This document shows, one piece after another, positions 1 to 7,728 of a stretch of 64,000 nt of DNA. The translations under genes and the position numbers were made by a program. A model generated the notes under the pieces. That model searched no databases. It was not told the DNA's origin and worked only from the letters and a program-made list of their open reading frames with translations. The first letter of the stretch is position 1; every line of letters starts with the position of its first letter. The stretch spans positions 310,001-374,000 of the forward strand of contig NZ_JAAZWE010000003.1 of NCBI RefSeq assembly GCF_013185185.1, written 5' to 3'. This stretch comes from Saccharibacillus endophyticus. GTDB lineage: Bacteria; Bacillota; Bacilli; Paenibacillales; Paenibacillaceae.

Positions 1-1
1 C

Positions 2-1468
2 AACGTCGACGCGTACAGCGTCGGCGTAACGGCGGTCGGCGTGAACGGTCGGAACTATTCGACGGACCGCAATTACTGGCCCGTGCCCGAGGATCGGCTG
101 ATCGGCCATCCGCTGTCCCAGCGCACGGAGGCCGAGCCGAAGCGGTTGATTTATCAATACGACATGGAACGCGGCGAAGACGGCAAAGCCGTTCCGTATA
201 TCGTCGCTTCCAAAGCGCTGATGGAGCGCACGACCGGTTTTATCTACGGGGATTTGTATATTTCGATTCGCGAAGACGAATTCCGGCGCTTCTACGGCAA
301 TTTCACGAGCGCGGGCAACGACGTCATCATATTGGATGCTTCCGGCCGGATCGTGTCCAGCAATCGCACCGAACAGATAGGGACCGTATCGACGCAGCTG
401 TTGGAATACGCCGAGCCTTCCGCGGAGAACGAAGAGGTGGTCAGGCGGAACGCCGACGTATTCGGTCGCAGTTCCATTTTGTTGTCCAGCTATATCCCGG
501 AATACGACTTTTATCTGGTCAATCTGATCGATCGCGATTATGCCGCAGGCAAGATCGTCAACTTGCGCGATCTGGTGCTGGTGGGCGGCTTGATCGTCGG
601 AGCGGCGCTGCTGCTCGTGTTCATTATCACTCGCCGCCAGACGCGTTCGCTGACCGTGCTCGTTCGTCAAATGTCGACCGTCACTGAAAAAGACTTCGGC
701 AACTACGTTCGCGTAACCGAATCGGCAGGCTATGAAGTCCAGGAACTGAGCCGGGCTTACAATTATATGTTGGACGAGCTGAATAACTACATCGCAAGGC
801 TTCTGGAAACGCAAAAAGAACGGCGCAACGCGGAGCTGGCGGCGCTGCAGCGGCAGATCAATCCGCACTTTTTGTACAATACGCTCGCCTCGATCAAAAT
901 CTTGGTGCAAAAAGGCGACAAGGAAGCGGCCGCGGAGACGATCAACGCGCTGATTTCCTTGCTGCAAAACACCATCAGCAACGTCAGCGAGACGATCACG
1001 ATCGAGCAGGAATTGGAAAACATGCGCAACTACGTGTTCATTAACCATGCCCGTTACGGCGACCGGATTCGGGTCAACGTCTTCGCCGCGCCCGACTGCA
1101 TGCACTACCGGGTACCGAAACTCATCATCCAACCGTTTATCGAAAATGCCTTTTTCCACGCGTTCAATGAGAAGCAAAACGGCATGATCTATGTGCTCGT
1201 CTCCCAAGCGGACGGCCAATTGGTCTGCGAAGTCAGCGACAACGGCGACGGCATGGAAGACGTGGGCGAGTGGAGCAAAGCGGAAGGCGGAACCTTGCTG
1301 CCGAACCGGAAAAGCAAAAGGCAGCTGTTCACGGGCATCGGCGTCCGCAACGTGCACAATCGGATCACGCTGCTGTACGGCGAAGAATACGGCGTGTCGA
1401 TCGACAGCCGCAAAGGCGAAGGCACCAAAATCAAAATCACCCTTCCTCTGATCACGGAGGAATCATAA
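2..1468 (+). CDS. YesM-like sensor histidine kinase, 5' end missing
   Basis: The reading frame is open to the window edge, so the true start lies upstream; a GTG at 41 is only an internal candidate. What is visible is the end of an extracellular sensor region, one membrane helix (about nt 572-635), a HAMP linker, a His_kinase motif NPHFLYNTL near nt 857-883 whose His is the phospho-acceptor, and a HATPase domain with ENAFFHA (N box), DNGDGM and GIGVRNV. This is the LytS/YesM-type kinase arrangement. Such kinases usually sit beside a YesN-type AraC response regulator and control a neighbouring sugar importer. No regulator is visible here, but a binding protein and two permeases follow downstream on the same strand, so they are the likely target. 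The signal is not known. Confidence 0.93.
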   Translation, partial: NVDAYSVGVTAVGVNGRNYSTDRNYWPVPEDRLIGHPLSQRTEAEPKRLIYQYDMERGEDGKAVPYIVASKALMERTTGFIYGDLYISIREDEFRRFYGNFTSAGNDVIILDASGRIVSSNRTEQIGTVSTQLLEYAEPSAENEEVVRRNADVFGRSSILLSSYIPEYDFYLVNLIDRDYAAGKIVNLRDLVLVGGLIVGAALLLVFIITRRQTRSLTVLVRQMSTVTEKDFGNYVRVTESAGYEVQELSRAYNYMLDELNNYIARLLETQKERRNAELAALQRQINPHFLYNTLASIKILVQKGDKEAAAETINALISLLQNTISNVSETITIEQELENMRNYVFINHARYGDRIRVNVFAAPDCMHYRVPKLIIQPFIENAFFHAFNEKQNGMIYVLVSQADGQLVCEVSDNGDGMEDVGEWSKAEGGTLLPNRKSKRQLFTGIGVRNVHNRITLLYGEEYGVSIDSRKGEGTKIKITLPLITEES

Positions 1469-1470
1469 AA

Positions 1471-1707
1471 AAGAGAGCCTATGCTCTCCAACGTGTCGAG
1501 AAAGCCCAACGTAGCTGGAAGTCAGCAGGCGGAGAGGAAAATTCAGTGAAGGAATGGAATGTTCGCCTTTGAAAGCGGGAAAATTCAACTGGAAATTTAA
1601 TCTTTTTCCCGATTTCAACACGCGACCGGAACGAATTTTTCTCGGAGCCTGATGACTTTTTCCGCACACGTAACTTTCTCGACAGCCCGAAGAGAGCCTA
1701 TGCTCTC
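1471..1707. repeat. Palindromic element (1494-1684) between duplicated terminator hairpins
   Basis: An element of 191 bp begins TGTCGAGAAA at 1494 and ends with its inverse TTTCTCGACA at 1684. Its core is a long imperfect palindrome with the arm pair TTTCAAAGGCGAAC / GGTCGCGTGTTGAAA (minus orientation here). It is bracketed by exact 18-bp direct repeats AAGAGAGCCTATGCTCTC at 1471-1488 and 1690-1707. Each copy is itself the terminator hairpin of the kinase gene, and the right copy runs into a T tract. The element has relatives elsewhere in the window and no coding capacity. Confidence 0.8.
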
Positions 1708-1792
1708 TTTTTCTAATTTTGCGACATGATCATGAAACAAATCACCAACAGAGCAAAACTTTAAATTTTACGTAAACCTAAATTTTTTACCA

Positions 1793-1808
1793 ATGATAAC
1801 GCTATCAT
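1793..1808. promoter_or_regulatory. cre box (CcpA site)
   Basis: ATGATAACGCTATCAT is a perfect 16-bp palindrome that fits the Bacillus cre consensus WTGNNARCGNWWWCAW at every position. It lies about 165 bp upstream of the sugar-binding lipoprotein gene. A second, weaker cre-like stretch is at about 1893-1911. Carbon catabolite control of the importer is the natural inference. The remainder of 1708-1971 is AT-rich leader without a gene. Confidence 0.75.
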
Positions 1809-1971
1809 TTTTCGGGAGACACAATGATTTCCCTATTCCGTGCAAAGATATTCCTAACCGACGACCTCTTTTCGATGCTAAGATTATTCTCGTAAAGCAA
1901 CCGCTTACATCATCGATTTTCACAGATTAAGAGGGTCATATTACTATCACCTACGGGGAGATGAGAAAAAG

Positions 1972-3288
1972 ATGAAAAATTGGAAAAAGATTTTGCTGCC
2001 TTTGGCGGCATCCGCATTGATGCTTTCGGCTTGCTCGGGCGGCGGAGGCGGCGACGCTACCACGGCTGGCAGCGGAGGAAGCGGCGACACGGAGAAAAAA
2101 GAAATCACCATTTGGGCCTGGGATCCTAACTTCAACATCGCGGCACTGAACCTGGCCAAAGAAAAATATGCGAAAGACCATCCGGACGTTACGATCAACA
2201 TCGTCGAAAACGCGCAGGCGGACATCGTTCAAAAGCTGAACACCGGCCTGAACTCGGGCACGACCAAAGGTCTGCCTAACGTCGTCCTGATCGAAGACTA
2301 CCGCGCGCAGAACTTCCTGCAATCGTATCCGGATGCTTTCCGAGATATGTCCGACAAGATCAAAGCCGAAGACTTCGCCGACTACAAAGCAGGCCCGACA
2401 AGCTTCGACGGCAAACAATACGGCATTCCGTTCGACTCCGGCGTAACCGGCTTCTACGTACGTACGGACTACCTGGAACAAGCCGGTTACACGGTTGAAG
2501 ACGTAACGAACATCGATTGGGACCAATTCATCGAAATCGGCAAAAAAGTCAAAGAAGCAACAGGCAAAGCGATGCTGACTCAAGATCCGAACGATCTCGG
2601 CACGCTGCGCGTCATGCTGCAATCGGCCGGCTCGTGGTACCTGAAAGAAGACGGCGTGACTCCGAACATCGCAGGCAACGCGGCTTTCAAAGAAGCGCTT
2701 GAAACCTATAAAGCAATGTTCGACGCCGATATCGTGAAGCTGAACTCCGACTGGAGCCAATTCGTGGCAGCGTTCAACAGCGGCGACGTGGCTTCCGTTC
2801 CTACAGGCAACTGGATCACGCCTTCGGTCAAAGCCGAAGCTTCGCAATCCGGCAAATGGGCAGTCGTTCCGATTCCTCGCCTGAAAGACACGGCGAATTC
2901 CATCAACGCGTCCAACTCCGGCGGCAGCTCGTGGTACGTGATGAACGTTGACGGTCAAGACGCGGCAGCCGACTTCATGGCAGCGACTTTCGGCTCGGAT
3001 GCCGAACTGTATCAAGACCTGCTCAGCAAAATCGGCGTACTGGGCACGCTCAAAGCAGCTTCCGGCGGCGAAGCTTACGAGCAGCCTGACGAGTTCTTCG
3101 GCGGTCAAAAGATCTACTCCGACTTCGCGAAATGGACAACGGAAGTTCCTAAAGTTAACTTCGGTCTGCACACTTACGCAATCGAAGACATCCTGTCCGC
3201 AGAAGTTCAGAACTACCTGAACGGAAGCAAAGACGTGGACGCAGTCATGAACGATACGCAAGCACAGGCTGAAGCTCAACTGAAATAA
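1972..3288 (+). CDS. ABC sugar importer, extracellular solute-binding lipoprotein
   Basis: This 438-residue protein begins with a lipoprotein signal (basic MKNWKK, hydrophobic stretch, lipobox LSAC about residues 18-21) followed by a Gly/Ser/Thr linker. The mature part, from EITIWAWDPNFN onward, is a family 1 solute-binding fold typical of CUT1 carbohydrate importers. It is anchored outside the membrane and delivers a sugar to the permeases encoded at 3587-5339. An upstream GGGGAG serves as ribosome site. The ligand cannot be told from sequence. No ATPase gene is nearby, so a shared MsmK/MsmX-type ATPase elsewhere is expected. The cre box upstream suggests catabolite repression. Confidence 0.93.
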   Translation: MKNWKKILLPLAASALMLSACSGGGGGDATTAGSGGSGDTEKKEITIWAWDPNFNIAALNLAKEKYAKDHPDVTINIVENAQADIVQKLNTGLNSGTTKGLPNVVLIEDYRAQNFLQSYPDAFRDMSDKIKAEDFADYKAGPTSFDGKQYGIPFDSGVTGFYVRTDYLEQAGYTVEDVTNIDWDQFIEIGKKVKEATGKAMLTQDPNDLGTLRVMLQSAGSWYLKEDGVTPNIAGNAAFKEALETYKAMFDADIVKLNSDWSQFVAAFNSGDVASVPTGNWITPSVKAEASQSGKWAVVPIPRLKDTANSINASNSGGSSWYVMNVDGQDAAADFMAATFGSDAELYQDLLSKIGVLGTLKAASGGEAYEQPDEFFGGQKIYSDFAKWTTEVPKVNFGLHTYAIEDILSAEVQNYLNGSKDVDAVMNDTQAQAEAQLK

Positions 3289-3372
3289 GGAAGAGCAGGC
3301 AGACGGTAAGGAGAGAACGCGAACGCAACGATCGAATGCGATGCGCCGCGTTTCTCCCTTATCGGTTTCGGC

Positions 3373-3538
3373 GCCCGGCAGACTTTCGCTATTTCGTTCC
3401 CACCCCTTTGCGGAGACGAAATTTTGCCGGGCCTTTCTTATTTGGAACTTACTCTTATGCAATCCAAAGCAAGCGGCGAACTCCCGCCTGCGCGTTATGT
3501 ATTCAAGCCGGGTTTGAATACATAACGCGAGCGCGGGG
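3373..3538. terminator. Two strong hairpins between binding protein and permease genes
   Basis: The gap 3289-3586 holds no gene. A first stem pairs GCCCGGCA (3373-3380) with TGCCGGGC (3425-3432) and runs into CTTTCTTA, like a leaky terminator. A second is a perfect 15-bp stem GCGTTATGTATTCAA / TTGAATACATAACGC (3492-3528) inside a GC-rich outer stem. The likely role is to leave more binding-protein than permease mRNA, by partial termination and by 3'-end protection. Confidence 0.6.
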
Positions 3539-3586
3539 GCTTCTTCCGCCATATCTTGTTATGTCAACTTCAAGGAGGAATGCCGG

Positions 3587-4522
3587 ATGAAGACCGCAAA
3601 TACCGCAGCCGGTTCGGGCAAAAACAGCAATACGTTTCAATCAAGCCGCAGTCGTCGTTTCAAGAGCGGACTGGTCGGTTGGCTCTTCGTGGCCGCAGCC
3701 GTAATTCTGATCGCTGCCTTTTACTTCTATCCGATGATCCAAGCTCTGATCCTGTCGTTCCAGACGGGCACAGGCATCAATATGAAATTTAACGGCCTCG
3801 GTAACTACCAGCGGCTGTTTACGGATAAAATGTTCCTGACTGCCGTCGCCAACACCTTTATCTATCTGTTGTTCCAGGTTCCGATCATGATCATTCTGGC
3901 CATGTTCTTCTCGGTACTGCTGAACGACCGCAATCTGAAATTCAAAGGATTTTTCCGTACCGCGATCTTCCTGCCGGCGATCACGTCGCTCGTCGCGTAC
4001 TCGATCGTCTTCAAGTACCTGTTCGCGCCGGACGGCCTGGTCAATGCCATGCTAATGAATATCCATATTATCAACGCGCCGATTCAATGGATTTCCGATC
4101 CGTTCTGGGCGAAAGTCACGATCATTATCGCGATCACGTGGCGCTGGACGGGTTACAACATGATCTTCTATCTGTCGGGTCTGCAAAATATCGATCAGTC
4201 GATCTATGAAGCGGCCCGGATCGACGGCGCTTCGGCGATCCGTCAGTTCTTCAGCATCACGATTCCGCTGCTGAAGCCGATCATCCTGTTCACGTCGATC
4301 ACGTCCACGATCGGTACGCTCCAGTTGTTCGACGAAGTCATGAACATCACCAAAGGCGGTCCGGGTAATGCCACAACCACCATTTCGCAGTACATCTACA
4401 ATCTGTCGTTCGAATATTCGGCCGATTTCGGCTATGCGGCAACCGTGTCGTATTCCATCGTAATCATGATTATTATTCTGTCGTTCATCCAATTCAAAGT
4501 GGCAGGTGATCGAAATGCTTAA
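3587..4522 (+). CDS. ABC sugar importer permease (MalF-like)
   Basis: This 311-residue, six-helix membrane protein of the CUT1 family has a short cytoplasmic N-terminus, a first helix in GWLFVAAAVILIAAFYFYP, and the EAA loop in YEAARIDGASAIRQFF, which docks the ATPase. It forms the channel together with the next gene product and receives sugar from the lipoprotein encoded at 1972. AAGGAGG precedes the ATG by about eight bases. Its last codons overlap the next start, so the two permeases are translationally coupled. The substrate is unknown. Confidence 0.93.
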   Translation: MKTANTAAGSGKNSNTFQSSRSRRFKSGLVGWLFVAAAVILIAAFYFYPMIQALILSFQTGTGINMKFNGLGNYQRLFTDKMFLTAVANTFIYLLFQVPIMIILAMFFSVLLNDRNLKFKGFFRTAIFLPAITSLVAYSIVFKYLFAPDGLVNAMLMNIHIINAPIQWISDPFWAKVTIIIAITWRWTGYNMIFYLSGLQNIDQSIYEAARIDGASAIRQFFSITIPLLKPIILFTSITSTIGTLQLFDEVMNITKGGPGNATTTISQYIYNLSFEYSADFGYAATVSYSIVIMIIILSFIQFKVAGDRNA

Positions 4523-5339
4523 GGCGAAAAGAGCCTCCATGTATCTGTTCCTCAGCCTCGCGGCGTTCGTGTCGATCTTCCCGTTCTTCTGGATGATCGT
4601 CAGCGCCACGAACAAATCGGTAGACGTTACGCAGGGACGTCTGATTCCGGGTTCGCATCTGCTCGATAACCTGCGCAACTTGACGTCTAGCGTCGATATC
4701 TGGAATGCCATGGGCAACTCGGCCAAGATCTCGATCACGACGACGATTCTGGCGATGCTGATCGCGTCGCTGGCCGGTTACGGCTTCGAAATCTACCGCA
4801 GCAAAGCGAAAGACATCGTCTTTTCGATCCTGCTGCTCTCCATGATGATCCCGTTCGCGGCATTGATGGTACCTCTGTACCGGATGTTCGGTAAAATCAC
4901 GAATTTCTTCCCGACGTTCGGGATCGATACGCCTGCGGCGGTCGTCATCCCGACGTTCACGACGGCGTTCCTGATCTTCTTCTTCCGGCAAAGTACCAAA
5001 ATGTTCCCGCGTGAGCTGCTCGAAGCAGGTCGGATGGACGGATTGAGCGAGCTTGGACTGTTCTTCCGGATCTATCTGCCGACGATGAAAACGACGTACG
5101 CGGCAGCCGCGATCATCACGTTCATGTCGAGCTGGAACAACTACATGTGGCCGCTCGTTATTCTGCAATCGCCTGAGAATCAAACGATCCCGCTGTTGAT
5201 CTCGAACCTGGGTTCGGGCTACGCGCCGGATTACGGCATGATCATGATGGCGATCGTCATCTCGACGGTTCCTACGGCGCTGGTGTTCTTCTTGATGCAG
5301 AAGCACTTTGTGGCGGGAATGGTCGGGTCGGTAAAATAA
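4515..5339 (+). CDS. ABC sugar importer permease (MalG-like)
   Basis: This is a 274-residue CUT1 inner-membrane subunit with the EAA motif LLEAGRMDGLSELGLFF and the usual C-terminal helix. I chose the ATG at 4515, preceded by AGGTGAT, rather than the GTG at 4506, because it gives normal spacing; it overlaps the upstream permease by eight bases. It pairs with the 3587-4522 product. No ATP-binding subunit follows, consistent with use of a shared ATPase. Confidence 0.92.
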   Translation: MLKAKRASMYLFLSLAAFVSIFPFFWMIVSATNKSVDVTQGRLIPGSHLLDNLRNLTSSVDIWNAMGNSAKISITTTILAMLIASLAGYGFEIYRSKAKDIVFSILLLSMMIPFAALMVPLYRMFGKITNFFPTFGIDTPAAVVIPTFTTAFLIFFFRQSTKMFPRELLEAGRMDGLSELGLFFRIYLPTMKTTYAAAAIITFMSSWNNYMWPLVILQSPENQTIPLLISNLGSGYAPDYGMIMMAIVISTVPTALVFFLMQKHFVAGMVGSVK

Positions 5340-5387
5340 CCCTTTTAAAGTCGCATTCCTTGAGAAAACATGGGCGGGCGTGCGGTG

Positions 5388-5529
5388 TGGAGTCGTTTCG
5401 GTCGCGTGTTGAAAATGGGAAACTTTGATTGGACTCTAATAGTGAGTTTTCCCATTTTCAAAGGCGAACGCCAGCGTATGCTTCCGAAGTGCTTTTCTTC
5501 GAAAAGCTTTAGCTCCTACACGACTCCAC
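5388..5529 (+). repeat. Intergenic palindromic element, GTCGCGTGTTGAAA type
   Basis: The outer arms GTGGAGTCG and CGACTCCAC enclose an inner palindrome that starts GGTCGCGTGTTGAAAA and returns as ATTTTCAAAGGCGAAC. A smaller hairpin built on GCTTCCGAAGTGC and TTCTTCGAAAAGC follows. The same modules recur at 1494-1684, 14742-14943 and 59703-59860. There is no gene in 5340-5827 apart from this element and the terminator below. Confidence 0.75.
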
Positions 5530-5562
5530 CCCTCCCTTCCTATTGTTTTCAAGGGGACATCA

Positions 5563-5606
5563 AAAAAGTTCTTTCACCTTTGGATGAAGGTGGGAGGACT
5601 TTTTTG
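5563..5606. terminator. Rho-independent terminator
   Basis: AAAAAAGTTCTTTCACC pairs with GGTGGGAGGACTTTTTT around a short loop. The A and T tracts on either side make it potentially bidirectional. It ends the sugar-importer transcription unit. Confidence 0.75.
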
Positions 5607-5827
5607 CTTTTGGATAGCAAAATATACTGATGAAAAGAAACCTTTAAAAGAAGGTATGTAGGTTCAAATTATTGCGCAAACGTTATATTTATCCGAAAAT
5701 GATCTGCTTCAAACGGAAAACCAGAACTGGAAAAGTTTAATTTTATTTTTGTTTATTTTGCAATCAGGCGGGTACAAAATCAGAGACGGAAAACAAGGCA
5801 AGTAAACCAATTTGGAGGTGCGTCGAG

Positions 5828-6022
5828 ATGGCAACGAAGGAATTGGCTCTGCACGAGAAACTCGAAATCCACGAATTGTTGATTCTCAAAACGTCATGCG
5901 TGACGAAGGCGGTCGCGATGTCGGGATTGGTGCAGGACGAGAAATTGAAAGCACTGATCGAAGAAGACATCGAGAATTCGGCGCAGGCGGTCGACGAACT
6001 GAAAGCACTTCTAATCAGCTGA
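5828..6022 (+). CDS. Small CotF-like spore coat-associated protein
   Basis: This 64-residue, all-helical, acidic and soluble protein begins MATKELALHEKLEIHELL. The N-terminal half, with the heptad-rich HEKLEIHELLILKTSCVTK, resembles the N-terminal piece of CotF-family coat proteins, where two short helical genes often lie side by side. GGAGGTG is eight bases upstream. It is 13 bases ahead of the next gene, which is a clearer CotF-family member, so the two probably act together in the spore coat. The assignment rests on size, helix pattern and neighbour. Confidence 0.6.
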   Translation: MATKELALHEKLEIHELLILKTSCVTKAVAMSGLVQDEKLKALIEEDIENSAQAVDELKALLIS

Positions 6023-6035
6023 GGAGGGATTACAC

Positions 6036-6353
6036 ATGGCTACCCCGAAATCGATGACGAAAGAAACGCTGGTCAAAGCGGTAACTCCGATGGACGATAT
6101 GGCTATTGCGACGGATATGCTGTTGTCCGCCAAAACGGCGGTGCGCTCGTATGCGGTGGCGCTCACCGAAGCGGCTTCGCCGAAGGTGCGCAAAGTGCTG
6201 AAATCCCAACTGGACACGGCGATCAAGACGCATCAGAAAATCGCCGATTACATGATCGAGAACGAAATGTACCATCCGTACGATATCGACGAGCAGGTCG
6301 AGCACGATATGAAGAAATCGGAAATCGCGCGGAACTTGGTGGAAAATAATTAA
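6036..6353 (+). CDS. CotF-family spore coat protein
   Basis: This 105-residue helical protein has the pattern typical of short CotF-domain proteins: a first helix DDMAIATDMLLSAKTAVRSYAVALTEA, then KVLKSQLDTAIKTHQKIADYMIENEMYHPYD near the C-terminus. The closing MIENEMYHPYD segment is characteristic of these coat proteins. GAGGAGG sits just upstream. It is co-transcribed with the 64-residue gene before it and followed by a terminator. No sporulation promoter could be assigned confidently. Confidence 0.75.
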   Translation: MATPKSMTKETLVKAVTPMDDMAIATDMLLSAKTAVRSYAVALTEAASPKVRKVLKSQLDTAIKTHQKIADYMIENEMYHPYDIDEQVEHDMKKSEIARNLVENN

Positions 6354-6365
6354 AAGGGCAAACCG

Positions 6366-6402
6366 GAAATCCGTTCTCTTCGCAGAGAGCGGATTTTTTT
6401 GT
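6366..6402. terminator. Rho-independent terminator
   Basis: AAATCCGTTCTCT pairs with AGAGAGCGGATTT around TCGC and is followed by a T tract. It closes the CotF-like pair. Confidence 0.85.
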
Positions 6403-6454
6403 GTAAAATGGAATGAGAGGGTTAACGTTAATGAGGAAAGGAAGCGGCAAGCGA

Positions 6455-7075
6455 ATGGGCTGCGATATTACGCTTTTTTGCGAAGGCTACATCAAAGAAA
6501 AATGGATCAATATCGATCGCTGGTACCGGAAAGATGATTGGCCGGAGATTATGGTGACGGATACCGAAGGCTTTGATTATGTCGATCTAATCGATGGGAG
6601 TCGGGATTACGGGTTGTTTTACCTGCTGGCAGGGGTACGCGGAAGCGAGGCATATAACAGTTATCCGCCGATTTCTCCACCGAAAGGTCTGCCGGAGGAG
6701 CGTGATGCGCTGCTGAAAAAAGAATATAACTATGGTAATGTGCCGGACAATATGAATTTTCATCATGCTTCCTACTTGACGCTGCGAGAGTTGAAGGAGA
6801 GCGGATACGGCGGTTTGATGCGGCTCAAAGGCTGGGTGGATGAAGCTGATTTTGATGACACGATGAGCCGGGTGCTGCGCGGCGATCGTTGCCAGTCGCA
6901 TTTCGTGGACATCAAAGAAGGCGAGTACAGACGCCAAGGCAAAGTCTACAAAGAGTGGGACGGCTATATCAATCTCAACCTGACTGATATGATCGAAAAG
7001 ATGGAGCAGTTGAAAAAAGAACGGCGAATCGCAAGCGACGATGAGGTACGGATCGTGTTTTGGTTTGACAATTAA
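6455..7075 (+). CDS. Uncharacterised protein beginning MGCDIT
   Basis: The product has 206 residues if started at the ATG of MGCDITLFCEGYIKEKW; upstream in-frame ATGs at 6413 and 6431 would add up to 14 residues. I prefer 6455 because I recall a family of orphan and phage-borne proteins starting MGCDIH and sharing the pattern aromatic-I-x-x-D-R-W. It is soluble, with no signal or membrane segment. Blocks such as DYGLFYLLAGVRGSEAYNSYPP and GWVDEADFDD look well folded. Its function is unknown. It stands alone between two terminators. Confidence 0.7.
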   Translation: MGCDITLFCEGYIKEKWINIDRWYRKDDWPEIMVTDTEGFDYVDLIDGSRDYGLFYLLAGVRGSEAYNSYPPISPPKGLPEERDALLKKEYNYGNVPDNMNFHHASYLTLRELKESGYGGLMRLKGWVDEADFDDTMSRVLRGDRCQSHFVDIKEGEYRRQGKVYKEWDGYINLNLTDMIEKMEQLKKERRIASDDEVRIVFWFDN

Positions 7076-7079
7076 ACGA

Positions 7080-7118
7080 CAAAGGCGGTTCTTCTTTAAA
7101 TAGAAGAACCGCCTTTTC
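7080..7118. terminator. Rho-independent terminator
   Basis: AAAGGCGGTTCTTCT pairs with AGAAGAACCGCCTTTTCT, a long nearly perfect stem ending in T-rich sequence. Confidence 0.88.
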
Positions 7119-7122
7119 TATC

Positions 7123-7161
7123 TTTACAGAAGATTAACATGATGCTGATACGGGGCTGATT
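7123..7161 (+). promoter_or_regulatory. Possible PhoP box: hexamers at 11-bp spacing
   Basis: TTTACA (7123), TTAACA (7134), CTGATA (7145) and CTGATT (7156) start exactly 11 bases apart. The first two fit the Bacillus PhoP repeat TTHAYA well; the other two are poor matches. The site lies ahead of an operon that includes a glycerophosphodiester phosphodiesterase, a common PhoP target. The evidence is suggestive only. Confidence 0.35.
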
Positions 7162-7251
7162 CTTCGGCTTTAACATGGGGGATGTGATGTGGGAACGGTC
7201 CCACAAAGAGGCGTCTCATCCATAACAAATCACGGAAGGCGGAAAGGCAAG

Positions 7252-7728
7252 GTGAACGCATTGAAGCTGCTGGATACGCAAGGACGCGTAACGCCGGAGG
7301 ATTCACGGACGCATATTCGCATTCCTTTTGAACTGAATACAAGCTGCAGCCGATTGAATTTCCGTTTTGAATATGCGCCGAAGGTGCTGGAAGATCGGGA
7401 ACAAGCGGTGAAGCTGCTGCAGGATAGTTATGAAATCTACATATTGCCCGAGCAAAGAGAACAAGCGAACGCGCGGGCGGAACGGCATCTGCCCTTGAAA
7501 AATCTAATTACGCTTTCGCTCGATGATGCGCAAGGTTATCGCGGGGCTTGCCATCGTCATGATCCTTTGCAGGAACTTTTTGTGTCGCAGCATGAGGCTT
7601 CTCCAGGATTAATGGCGGGCGAGGTTGCTGCGGGATCGTGGAACGTGACGCTGAGCTTGCACTGCATCGTGACCGATATCTGCGATTACCGTTTGCAAAT
7701 CTGGACGCCAGAGGAGGCCGACGCATGA
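7252..7728 (+). CDS. Uncharacterised partner of the PHP hydrolase
   Basis: The product has about 158 residues if started at the GTG at 7252; a GTG at 7189 and a TTG at 7261 are alternatives. It is soluble and has a beta-rich look, with HIRIPFELNTSCSRLNFRFEYAP near the N-terminus and WNVTLSLHCIVTDICDYRLQIW near the end. Its stop overlaps the start of the downstream PHP gene (ATGA), so translation is coupled. In other Firmicutes short beta-rich proteins accompany CehA/McbA-type PHP hydrolases, where they resemble an N-terminal accessory domain. I cannot assign a reaction. Confidence 0.7.
   Translation: MNALKLLDTQGRVTPEDSRTHIRIPFELNTSCSRLNFRFEYAPKVLEDREQAVKLLQDSYEIYILPEQREQANARAERHLPLKNLITLSLDDAQGYRGACHRHDPLQELFVSQHEASPGLMAGEVAAGSWNVTLSLHCIVTDICDYRLQIWTPEEADA

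Noticed and set aside
1951..3552. Long open frame on the minus strand opposite the sugar-binding protein gene
   Set aside because: It is the complementary frame of a clear lipoprotein gene; composition is Arg/Val/Phe-rich with no domain, and no ribosome site.
5656..5827. Second cre box upstream of the CotF-like pair (TTGCGCAAACGTT)
   Set aside because: The spacing does not fit the cre consensus; the similarity is only partial.
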